A program made the position numbers and the translations under genes. Below, piece by piece: positions 1-6,751 of a DNA stretch of 7,113 bases (positions within the stretch are counted from its first letter, which is position 1; every line of letters starts with the position of its first letter). The stretch covers positions 1-7,113 of the forward strand of contig DBNZ01000235.1 in the NCBI GenBank assembly GCA_002299495.1. The letters run 5' to 3'. Below the pieces are notes generated by a model. It was not told the origin of the DNA. It did no database searches and saw only the letters and a list, made by a program, of their open reading frames with translations. Source of the DNA: Methylococcaceae bacterium UBA659. GTDB lineage: Bacteria; Pseudomonadota; Gammaproteobacteria; Methylococcales; Methylomonadaceae.

Positions 1-735
1 TTCATATCGGCTACGAAGCTCTTCATAATTCTTAACTAGGCTGGAAACATTTGATATAACTTTTTTATTGGTTGTATTAAATTCGAAATCAAAACAGAAA
101 AAATCTTTTAGTCTGTTATAGGTATCGCTACTAAGCTTGTTTCCATTAAACATATTTTCATAAAATATATCTATTTTCCCGCCATACTTGTGAAGCCAGT
201 GATCAAATAAAAATTCCGAATCCAACCGACCTTGAATATCGGCTACCGCCAAACCTGGTTCCACATAAATTAGAGAATTATCACTGACTTCATTTTCAGA
301 ATGGAAAAAACCTCGCTTGCTGGCAACCAAACCAGACAGAGAAGCCTCCAATTTGTTTTCCCTTTTTAAGTGAATAATCGGAATATAACATTCGAAAAGA
401 TAACTCAACACATCGGGACACGATATCACGGATCGCGGACACGCCAAAAGATCATGAAAATCATGGTATTTCACATCCAGCAATATGCGTACATCGGGAA
501 ATTTAGCATGCAAATACGAAAACCAACCTTCAACCAATCCTCTTATTTCTTGTTTGCTTAGCGGCAAACGCATTAATTTACACTCCACCACATTCAACCA
601 GTAAAAAAAATTAGTATCTTGATCCTCCCAGCCTGTAGCACAAAGCACCTCACCAATGACACAAAAATCACTTTTCAATCCGTTGCGAAATGCTGTTGAG
701 CCAGTACGGGTATCTGCCACTACCACATATATCAT
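1..735 (-). CDS. Stf0/NodH-like sulfotransferase, 3' end cut by window edge
   Basis: The minus-strand frame is open from 735 to the left edge: 245 residues without a stop. Near the N-terminus (residues 8-16) DTRTGSTAF matches the 5'-phosphosulfate-binding loop of PAPS-dependent sulfotransferases. Residues 122-134 (HLKRENKLEASLS) match the 3'-phosphate-binding motif, with R125 and S134 as the likely ligands, in the arrangement of Stf0/NodH-type enzymes. YENM (192-195) and NYEEL (236-240) fit the family's C-terminal part, so perhaps only a few tens of residues are missing. The expected reaction is transfer of sulfate from PAPS to a sugar hydroxyl in the cytoplasm; the acceptor is unknown. I chose ATG at 735, which starts 5 bases after the preceding TGA. 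A GTG at 744 would overlap that stop as GTGA and is a real alternative. No strong Shine-Dalgarno is visible, so translational coupling is likely. The glycosyltransferase neighbours suggest it decorates their product. Confidence 0.8.
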   Translation of the reverse strand, partial: MIYVVVADTRTGSTAFRNGLKSDFCVIGEVLCATGWEDQDTNFFYWLNVVECKLMRLPLSKQEIRGLVEGWFSYLHAKFPDVRILLDVKYHDFHDLLACPRSVISCPDVLSYLFECYIPIIHLKRENKLEASLSGLVASKRGFFHSENEVSDNSLIYVEPGLAVADIQGRLDSEFLFDHWLHKYGGKIDIFYENMFNGNKLSSDTYNRLKDFFCFDFEFNTTNKKVISNVSSLVKNYEELRSRYE

Positions 736-740
736 ACCGT

Positions 741-2237
741 TCACTTTTGAAAAACAATTCTGACACAAATGGAATATTCAACAGGAACACCGTCCTTAAA
801 GCAGAACCCGTTTTTATTGTTATTAGTGTATAAGGTAAAGGCATCGTCAATTGCATGATTTTGAGATGCAACAGTGAGTTCATATTGTTCACCTTTATTG
901 ACCGCAACAGGCAAAAATTCGAACGAGTACCAATTATTATCTTCAACTTTATCAATACTAAACCTTTGGTTAAACAAGGTCTGTCCCGAAACCACATCAC
1001 TTAACCCTAAGACAATATCATTAGTCAAACGCTTCCCATAAGTGCCAAACAAAAACGCAAAACCAATAATCCGTCCATGCAAAGCCTCAAACGATTGGCT
1101 GTACTGGACACCTGCCATAATCGGTGGAAGTACCGTCGAAGTATGCTCCGAAAAGACATCCCATTCATCGCTAAACAGCTTATTTCCGCGATTGTCTATC
1201 ACCGCTTGAGTAATCGGTTTCCAGGACTCATAGCAAACAACTTTGCCATATATATTTTCAGGCAAATCGCCTGATCCGCTGCAAAGGGCGTTACGCAAAG
1301 ATACACTGTTAATTAAAACATCAAGGTCATCAAAAAACATTTCCGGATTAGAGCTTGCGACAACACAATTGTTCATATGAACAAAATCCTCGCTTGGGGC
1401 TATATTAAAAAATAGCGAACATCCCATATCTAAAAAATCGATGGCTTGATAATAACAGGCATTGGTCTGACGCGAATCCAAGCTATACCCTATCCCGATG
1501 TCTACAAGCCTATTTTTTCTTATATGATTAAGCATGCCTAAGAAAGAATTAAAACCCGAAACGACAAAATAAACATCGATACAATTACGAAAATATTGCT
1601 CAACCTGTTTCTTTTCATCATCGCTAAATACTATACACTGAACTTTTACAGTATCTTGATATTTCTCTTTAACTTTTCTTATTGCATCCTGCATAGCTAA
1701 AGCGGCATCTAAATAACCGCCGAAACCGTAAAAAACCAAATTGCACAATGCCCCCCCAGCCTTATTAGATAAGGTGTTCGCTTGGACATCAGGCGACGGG
1801 CCATTAAATACAAAAGAACTTGGCAACAATTTATATGTGTTTTTATTGACTCGGAAACAATTTTCATAGCTTGCATCACCCAAAGCAAGCACATAATCGC
1901 TATCCTTTACACACGATACAACATCTGCAAATCCGTTTAACTTTGCAGGAAAATTTACAAAATCGAAATCATCCAAAACCAACAAGCAAGAAATGCAGTT
2001 CTTGCCTTTAAGTCTAGACAACACGTCCCTAATCGGGTCAGCAAAAGAGCCATTCGACAGAAAAGGAATTATGACGAGATGAAAATCTTCTACGCCACCA
2101 TTTTCATAAACCGTTATATTGTTTTCCATATCATGGGCACTCAGGCCATCCAAAAACCGCTCAACTACAAAGCTATGATAAGGCGATAATTTTTGTCCAT
2201 TGAACAGGCCAATGTTAATATTTTTCATACGATTCAT
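741..2237 (-). CDS. probable GT-B-like glycosyltransferase with C-terminal beta-sandwich-like domain
   Basis: A 498-residue soluble protein with no signal peptide or membrane segment. I do not recognise a named family. Residues 1-345 alternate hydrophobic strands and helices as in a two-Rossmann GT-B enzyme: strand INIGLF at 7-12, LVIIPFL at 54-60, LLVLDDFDFV at 85-94, NLVFYGFGG at 166-174 opening a second half, and IGIGYSL at 247-253 where nucleotide-sugar binding would lie. The usual GT4 E-x7-E signature is not evident, so catalysis is unproven. Residues about 385-498 look like a beta-sandwich: FAFLFGTYGKRLTNDIVLGL, then NWYSFEFLPV and QYELTV, a pattern I associate with jelly-roll modules attached to bacterial glycosyltransferases. 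It lies 24 bases after the TPR-glycosyltransferase stop and overlaps or abuts the sulfotransferase, so one operon is likely. ATG at 2228 (Met4) is an alternative start; no clear Shine-Dalgarno decides. Confidence 0.6.
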   Translation of the reverse strand: MNRMKNINIGLFNGQKLSPYHSFVVERFLDGLSAHDMENNITVYENGGVEDFHLVIIPFLSNGSFADPIRDVLSRLKGKNCISCLLVLDDFDFVNFPAKLNGFADVVSCVKDSDYVLALGDASYENCFRVNKNTYKLLPSSFVFNGPSPDVQANTLSNKAGGALCNLVFYGFGGYLDAALAMQDAIRKVKEKYQDTVKVQCIVFSDDEKKQVEQYFRNCIDVYFVVSGFNSFLGMLNHIRKNRLVDIGIGYSLDSRQTNACYYQAIDFLDMGCSLFFNIAPSEDFVHMNNCVVASSNPEMFFDDLDVLINSVSLRNALCSGSGDLPENIYGKVVCYESWKPITQAVIDNRGNKLFSDEWDVFSEHTSTVLPPIMAGVQYSQSFEALHGRIIGFAFLFGTYGKRLTNDIVLGLSDVVSGQTLFNQRFSIDKVEDNNWYSFEFLPVAVNKGEQYELTVASQNHAIDDAFTLYTNNNKNGFCFKDGVPVEYSICVRIVFQK

Positions 2238-2261
2238 CTACTTGTAATATTTTTTATTGAG

Positions 2262-5201
2262 TTAAAGGATGGTGTTTCCAAACAAGGCATCCATTATCTG
2301 GTAGGCGCATTTCTCGGGAGAAAACTGGCACATATCATGTATTGCATGCCTTTGAAGCCTTTCCCTAAGCTCATGATCTTCTATCAAAGCTGAAACTGCA
2401 GTGATGCAATCGGCCATATCGGATGTATCTACCAACAAACCATTTTTATTATGGTGTATAAAATTTGAAGCTCCTCCTTGAATTGGCGCTATGACAGCTA
2501 ACCCGGTGGACATAGCTTCCATCGCTGTCAACCCCATTGCTTGGAAAGTTGAACAATCCAAAAAAATGTCACTTTCGTTCATCAAACGGCTCACCTGATA
2601 TTTATTCAATATGCCCGCATTGAAGAAAATAAAATTTTGCTCCAATTCATTAAATCCTAAATCATCATTTTCACAACCGAAGATACAAATCTCTACTTGC
2701 TCGACATAAGCATCATAAATATTTTTTAACACGCTCATAGTCATTTTAGGCCCCCTATAAGGAGTAGATGGCCTAACCATAGCCAAAATGCGCAACTTTC
2801 TATTAGGCCAAACGCCATCCTGTTTTGGCCTTGGCTGATATATATCAATATCAACACTGCTACCCACCAAATGTGTGTCAACCCCTATATGGTCCAACAC
2901 CATCTTTCGGTTCCAACCTGTTTTTGTAAAACGAATCAAGTCGGGATAAAGCGTATAAGAATCCCATGCCAACTTATATTCTTCGGAATCTTTTCTAAAA
3001 AACAACGGTTCAAAATCTTGAACATAATAAGCTCGCCTAGGCATCAGCAGGCATTCGCTAGGCATTTTCATCCAATGCACAGACAAGAATAATGTACCTA
3101 TAACCGCATCATAATCGAGCATGGCGAGCGGAATATCGTCTGGAGTATTCACATAACGCACTAAATGGCTAGTATCCGGGTAGAAATATTCGCAGGCTTC
3201 TTTGTTACATTGGAAATTTATAATAGAAACATCAATCCCCATTGACAAAAGAGCTAAGGCGTCTCTGAAAACAACATGACATCCCCCCGATACCGTTGTT
3301 GCAGGCAATATGAAAGCAACCTTTTTACCAGCCCATTGTTTTCTGGCATTTTCCATATATTGATGCCTTTCACACAACACATGGGCTCGGGCCCTAACAC
3401 CTTCGATCACTTTATCGTAACGAAGGGTGACAACGGCATTGTTTACGGCTTCTTCTGTGTGTTTATTCTTTAGCTGTCTATCGGCATGCTCACAAAGCCG
3501 AGCCCGCTTTTCGTTTCCATAGCTTTTTGACTGGCTGTGATGAATATAGGTGTCATCCGCTACCGCCATTTCCCAACCAAATTTCCCTGCCCTTAAACAA
3601 TAGTCATTTTCTTCCCCAAACCCCTTACCAAAAGTAACTTCATCAAAAATACCAACAGTATCAATAACAGCCCGTTTTATTGCCAAACAGAACCCATTAA
3701 GTATAGGAAGCCTTGGATAAATTCGGCATGAATAGCTTTCGACCACATCTCCCATCCACTCAATGCTTCGCCCCGGAGGCAAATTATTTTCAGCCCAATC
3801 ACCTTGGTCGTTGCATATTTCGGGGATAGACTGCCATGAGGCGGTATTTGACAATGGGCCAACAATCCCAATCCTGTCACTGGAAAAAGCACACATGGCG
3901 ATTTTGTCCAGCCATCCTTTGGTTACAATAGTATCGCTGTTCAACAATACAACCATATCTGCAGACGACTCCCTTAATCCTTCATTAGCCGCCAACGTAT
4001 AACCCTTTGCAACTTTATTGACCAGCAAAGAGCAATTGTCATGCCGCTTATTAAACGATTCAAGCCATAGTGTGGTTGGTTCCGCACTACCGTCATTAAC
4101 GATGATAATACGGTAAGGATAGCGGCTATGCTTAAGCACTGAATTCAAACACAATTGGACATCCATAAGGGCATTATGGACGCAAACAACAATATCTACA
4201 GAGGCGGTGTTTACCGATGCATTCGTCAAAAAACGGGGGATTTCTCTCACAACTTTTTTGTTGGCGGACAAGAAGCGATTTGAATAAAATTTAACGCTGT
4301 CTTTATTGCTCTCCGTTTTTAGATCGCCTAACAACCTTAGCCAATATAACGCCTCTTGACGCTTATCGTGCTTGCATAAAGAAACAATCAATTCACCAAT
4401 AAAATCCACATCTAAACAGTCCAGTTTAAATCCTAAATAGCACCAATCAGGAGAATAATGGCTTTTTGCTATTTGATCTTTAACCAAAAGGACAAGCTGT
4501 TCCTTTTGGTTAAACCAAGATTGCTCAAACTTATCCATCAAAGAAGAAATGGATTTGATATGACTGGCATCTAAAGCAGCAGCTTCTATAAAGAGAGGAA
4601 GCGCTTCCGAATATTCCTGTTTTTTAAGAAATGCCTCGCCCTTGTTTATTAAAAATTTCAACTTGTCTTGTTTTGTCAAACCATCAATTCTTAACGATAG
4701 CTTCTCGTTGTGCTGGTCATACAATAATGCTTTATTTAAACACTCCACTGCGTCATCAAGCTGATTAATCGACTCAAAAGAATTCCCCAACCCAATATAT
4801 GCCCAGCTTGGGGGATGGCTTTGATGCTTTATTATTTTATTAAACAAATCAATGGCTAATCGGTGATCGCCGCGCTTCTGGGCAATTTCTCCTAAACGCC
4901 CCAAAGCAGATGTATTAAAGCTTTCAATTTCTAAAATAGATTGATATCCCTCTTCACTCACATCAACCATTCCATATTTAATAAAATCTTCTGCTATCTG
5001 AAAAACAACGCTAATTTTCCGGTTTGGGGACGCAAAATAAGAGCGCACCAAAGCAAGAGCCGCCGCAACTTGCTTGCTTTCAAGCAACTCTGGCAATTGT
5101 TTCAAATCTTCCAATGTAGCAAACCGAGCCTGCCCTACCTGATCCTCTTTTTGCACTGCTGTTTCTTGACGAACGCCATTATCGTTAACCATATTTTTCA
5201 T
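2262..5201 (-). CDS. TPR - GT2 - GT4-like fused glycosyltransferase
   Basis: A 979-residue cytoplasmic multidomain protein. Residues about 64-214 hold TPR-like units (64-97, 98-131, 132-165, 181-214), with a helical extension to about 325. Residues 335-590 are a GT2 (GT-A fold) domain: strand VDIVVCVHN at 335-343, VNDGS at 368-372, LLNSDT at 419-424 carrying the DxD-equivalent metal site, GEENDYCLRAG at 529-539 with the acidic catalytic-base region, and HH at 554-555. After a charged helical linker, residues 626-979 form a GT-B domain of GT4/WsaF-like type: KVAFILPATTVSGG at 627-640, YYVQDFEP at 725-732, RILAMVRPSTPYRG at 804-817, and FQAMGLTAMEAMSTG at 886-900. In that last motif the first Glu of the usual E-x7-E pair is Gln887, while Glu895 is kept; I believe related proteins share this, so it need not mean inactivity. 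Two sugar transfers by one polypeptide are likely; sugars and acceptor are unknown. The start is ATG 5201 with a weak AAAGAA upstream; Met4 is possible. Confidence 0.88.
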   Translation of the reverse strand: MKNMVNDNGVRQETAVQKEDQVGQARFATLEDLKQLPELLESKQVAAALALVRSYFASPNRKISVVFQIAEDFIKYGMVDVSEEGYQSILEIESFNTSALGRLGEIAQKRGDHRLAIDLFNKIIKHQSHPPSWAYIGLGNSFESINQLDDAVECLNKALLYDQHNEKLSLRIDGLTKQDKLKFLINKGEAFLKKQEYSEALPLFIEAAALDASHIKSISSLMDKFEQSWFNQKEQLVLLVKDQIAKSHYSPDWCYLGFKLDCLDVDFIGELIVSLCKHDKRQEALYWLRLLGDLKTESNKDSVKFYSNRFLSANKKVVREIPRFLTNASVNTASVDIVVCVHNALMDVQLCLNSVLKHSRYPYRIIIVNDGSAEPTTLWLESFNKRHDNCSLLVNKVAKGYTLAANEGLRESSADMVVLLNSDTIVTKGWLDKIAMCAFSSDRIGIVGPLSNTASWQSIPEICNDQGDWAENNLPPGRSIEWMGDVVESYSCRIYPRLPILNGFCLAIKRAVIDTVGIFDEVTFGKGFGEENDYCLRAGKFGWEMAVADDTYIHHSQSKSYGNEKRARLCEHADRQLKNKHTEEAVNNAVVTLRYDKVIEGVRARAHVLCERHQYMENARKQWAGKKVAFILPATTVSGGCHVVFRDALALLSMGIDVSIINFQCNKEACEYFYPDTSHLVRYVNTPDDIPLAMLDYDAVIGTLFLSVHWMKMPSECLLMPRRAYYVQDFEPLFFRKDSEEYKLAWDSYTLYPDLIRFTKTGWNRKMVLDHIGVDTHLVGSSVDIDIYQPRPKQDGVWPNRKLRILAMVRPSTPYRGPKMTMSVLKNIYDAYVEQVEICIFGCENDDLGFNELEQNFIFFNAGILNKYQVSRLMNESDIFLDCSTFQAMGLTAMEAMSTGLAVIAPIQGGASNFIHHNKNGLLVDTSDMADCITAVSALIEDHELRERLQRHAIHDMCQFSPEKCAYQIMDALFGNTIL
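4479..4514. repeat. perfect 14-bp inverted repeat with 8-base loop, inside the TPR-GT gene
   Basis: TTTAACCAAAAGGA (4479-4492) and TCCTTTTGGTTAAA (4501-4514) are exact reverse complements separated by CAAGCTGT. The repeat lies in codons around residues 230-241 (FNQKEQLVLLVK). Neither strand has a T-run after it, so it is not a standard intrinsic terminator. A strong mRNA hairpin inside the operon's first gene is the simplest reading. Confidence 0.8.
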
Positions 5202-5254
5202 AAATTTCTTTATCTGTTTAGTGCCACATTTAAATGATGAGGATTAATATTAAT

Positions 5255-5446
5255 GCCAAGTCCCGCCCTGATGTAGACCACGCCAGGGTCACGGGTGCTT
5301 TTTTTTACAATGCCCGTACGCAGATGTTTTGTCATGTCGTGCGAGTCGTCATTGTTCAGGTCCAGTTGTTGGGAAATTTGTTGGCTGGGCAGGCTCATTC
5401 CCACGAAATACAAGCAGATTACCCAGACTGACAGCACTGGGTGATG
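5255..5446 (-). pseudogene. degraded IS1595-family transposase fragment
   Basis: Read on the minus strand in the frame starting with HH at 5446, this fragment gives HHPVLSVWVICLYFVGMSLP, then QQISQQLDLN, then LRTGIVKKS, and after a short gap VYIRAGLG. This follows the order I recall for IS1595-family transposases: HH-x-PL-x-W-x-CLYF-x-GL-x-LS, QIA-x-EL-x-L, LR-x-GIV, and E-VY-AGHKG around an acidic active-site residue. The stretch between GIVKK and VYI is too short, so part of the active-site region is lost, and the rest of the protein is absent. The reading frame carries on to a stop at 5210-5212 with no further resemblance. No terminal inverted repeats were found. It is fused directly to a truncated TPR gene. 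The assignment rests on remembered family patterns, not a search. Confidence 0.6.
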
Positions 5447-5660
5447 CCTGATAAGCGGTTTCAGCACTACCCAACAATCGGTGCTTGAGGAACAATTCAG
5501 CCGCATGGAACAGCAAATCCCGTTTTGGGTTGGGAAAATTCAAATAATCATGCAAAAAGGCTTTTGCCTCAGCCGCTTTATGCGCCTCCAGAAGATCACT
5601 TAATATTTTTAAATCAAATGGCTTGGCAGCATTACCTTGTTCTTTGTCCGTACTCGTCAT
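5446..5660 (-). pseudogene. truncated 5' end of a TPR-glycosyltransferase paralogue
   Basis: The frame opens at ATG 5660 and would run to a stop at 5349-5351 (103 codons), but only the first ~71 codons look genuine. Residues 16-71 (from DLKILSDLLE to ETAYQ) align without gaps to residues 32-87 of the intact 979-residue neighbour, with 22 of 56 identical by eye. Shared blocks include DLK-x-L-x-x-LLE, PN-x-K and AE-x-F-x-K. After that point the better-supported reading shifts to the transposase frame, so the remaining ~32 codons are probably out-of-frame read-through of the insertion remnant. This appears to be the head of a second TPR-glycosyltransferase gene whose body was lost. No good ribosome-binding site is seen: AAGG lies only two bases before the ATG. 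A short expressed TPR peptide cannot be excluded. Confidence 0.65.
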
Positions 5661-5804
5661 GGCCTTAAAACTAAATTATGGATGGTTGGAATTTACTTAA
5701 TAGGAGGATATCCACTTGTTTATCGGCTTAAACGACACTGCAAAGAAACGCGATAAATTCGGCAGATGATACGCAAAAATCAATCAGGGTGTTAATAAAT
5801 GTGT

Positions 5805-5833
5805 AACATTCTCATAAATGGTTTACATGTCAA
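5805..5833 (-). promoter_or_regulatory. candidate sigma-70 promoter for the glycosylation operon
   Basis: On the minus strand a perfect -35 box TTGACA (5828-5833) is followed after 17 bases by AATGTT (5805-5810), a poor -10 match (3 of 6). It points at the truncated TPR gene and, beyond it, the intact operon. TGTTA/TAACA arms at 5804-5808 and 5790-5794 form a short inverted repeat overlapping the -10 and could be an operator. Support is the -35 box, its spacing and the AT-rich context only. Confidence 0.35.
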
Positions 5834-5890
5834 ATTTATCACTTAACCGATCGCTGCTATTAGGCTTAATGTCCGCATTTGTGACTCAGT

Positions 5891-5906
5891 CGGCTTAAAA
5901 AAGCCG
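5891..5906. repeat. short perfect hairpin, 6-bp stem and 4-base loop
   Basis: CGGCTT (5891-5896) and AAGCCG (5901-5906) pair across AAAA; one more T-A pair extends the stem. It lacks a downstream T-run on either strand, so it is listed as a hairpin rather than a terminator. Confidence 0.5.
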
Positions 5907-5918
5907 AAAGAAATGATC

Positions 5919-5955
5919 CGCCCCATCCGCCGTTATGGGCACGGGGTTGGGGGCG
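5919..5955 (-). terminator. weak candidate rpe terminator (GC-rich imperfect hairpin)
   Basis: CGCCCC (5919-5924) pairs with GGGGCG (5950-5955), with further partial pairing inside the loop. On the minus strand, downstream of rpe, it is followed within about 25 bases by T-rich sequence including a run of six T. The distance from stem to T-run is longer than in a standard intrinsic terminator, so this is a weak call. Confidence 0.2.
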
Positions 5956-6005
5956 CGCATTCAAGCAGGAAATATTGTCGATTTTGTTTCAGCCATACCC
6001 AAATA

Positions 6006-6065
6006 GGCCGTACTGCGGGTCATTGGCATTTGGATATGCCATGAAAACAACCAAACCGCACGGCC
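6006..6065. repeat. composite imperfect hairpin just after rpe
   Basis: Outer arms GGCCGT (6006-6011) and ACGGCC (6060-6065) pair, then GCGG (6015-6018) pairs with CCGC (6056-6059) across a 3-base bulge, and an inner hairpin TGGCAT/ATGCCA (6024-6029 and 6036-6041) sits inside the loop. It starts about 15 bases beyond the rpe stop codon. No T-run follows on the minus strand. It may act as a 3'-end stabilising structure or be a degenerate repeat-family element. Confidence 0.45.
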
Positions 6066-6079
6066 CTCAGTGTTTTTTG

Positions 6080-6751
6080 CTATGCCGCCAACGCCAATTC
6101 AGTACGCATATCGGCGATGATTTTTTTGTAATCCGGTTTACCGAAAATGGCCGAACCTGCGACAAAGGTATCAGCGCCGGCTTCCTTGATGGCGCGGATG
6201 TTATCCACTTTGACGCCACCATCAATTTCTAAACGGATATCGAAACCGCTTTCATCAATACGTTTTTTGACTTCGCGCAATTTATCCAAGGCTGACGGGA
6301 TAAACGACTGGCCACCAAAACCGGGGTTGACCGACATCAACAAGACCATGTCCAGCTTGTCCATGACATAGTCCATGTAATGCAACGGCGTTCCCGGATT
6401 GAACACCAACCCCGCTTTACAACCGTGTTCCCTGATTAGCTGCAAGCTACGGTCGATGTGCACGGACGCCTCCGGGTGGAAGGTGATGATGCTCGCACCC
6501 GCTTTGGCAAAGTCGGGGATAATGCGGTCAACTGGCTCGATCATCAAATGCACGTCGATTGGCGCCGTCACTCCATGTTTCCGCAAGGCTTCACACACCA
6601 ACGGGCCAATGGTCAGGTTAGGGACAAAATGGTTGTCCATGACATCGAAATGCACAATGTCCGCGCCTGCCGCCAGCACGTTATCGACTTCCTCGCCCAA
6701 CTTGGCAAAATTGGCTGACAAAATAGAAGGGGCTATCCAATTTTCTTTCAT
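6080..6751 (-). CDS. rpe: ribulose-phosphate 3-epimerase
   Basis: A 223-residue protein of the family's usual length. It interconverts D-ribulose 5-phosphate and D-xylulose 5-phosphate in the cytoplasm, in the pentose phosphate pathway and, where present, the Calvin or ribulose monophosphate cycles. The TIM-barrel signatures are complete: APSILSANF at 7-15, HFDVMDNHFVPN at 34-45 with metal ligands H34 and D36, DVHLM at 66-70 with H68, MSVNPGFGGQ at 139-148, LEIDGG at 174-179 with D177, and the phosphate-binding VAGSAIF at 197-203. D36 and D177 are the expected acid/base pair. The ATG at 6751 has a good Shine-Dalgarno, GAGGA, 8-9 bases upstream. It is divergent from the FAH-family gene, and its base composition is visibly more GC-rich than the glycosylation genes downstream. 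Confidence 0.97.
   Translation of the reverse strand: MKENWIAPSILSANFAKLGEEVDNVLAAGADIVHFDVMDNHFVPNLTIGPLVCEALRKHGVTAPIDVHLMIEPVDRIIPDFAKAGASIITFHPEASVHIDRSLQLIREHGCKAGLVFNPGTPLHYMDYVMDKLDMVLLMSVNPGFGGQSFIPSALDKLREVKKRIDESGFDIRLEIDGGVKVDNIRAIKEAGADTFVAGSAIFGKPDYKKIIADMRTELALAA

Larger units (their letters stand above)
5661..6079. other. non-coding region between rpe and the glycosylation genes
   Basis: No convincing coding frame is seen on either strand. The part next to the glycosylation genes (about 5661-5880) is AT-rich and contains a candidate promoter with a nearby short inverted repeat. The part near rpe contains a small perfect hairpin (5891-5906), a GC-rich imperfect hairpin (5919-5955) and a composite hairpin (6006-6065). 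The region probably holds the end of the rpe transcript and the start signals of the downstream operon. Confidence 0.6.

Noticed and set aside
370..561. Plus-strand 63-codon frame near the left edge
   Set aside because: Antisense shadow of the sulfotransferase gene, whose motifs are clear on the minus strand.
668..1000. Minus-strand open frame of 110 codons across the junction of the 498-residue protein and the sulfotransferase
   Set aside because: It overlaps both genes in another frame and shows no domain-like pattern; the sulfotransferase frame explains the sequence better.
5243..5254. 12-base palindrome ATTAATATTAAT
   Set aside because: A low-complexity AT palindrome within decayed transposase sequence; too simple to call an operator.
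5349..5446. Continuation of the truncated TPR frame (reads AVSLGNLLVFRGN, superficially TPR-like)
   Set aside because: The alternative frame over the same bases matches an IS1595-type transposase over a longer and more specific stretch, so the TPR-like look is judged coincidental, though not excluded.
5891..5906. CGGCTT/AAGCCG hairpin as the rpe or operon terminator
   Set aside because: No T-run follows the stem on either strand; the only T-run is in the loop.
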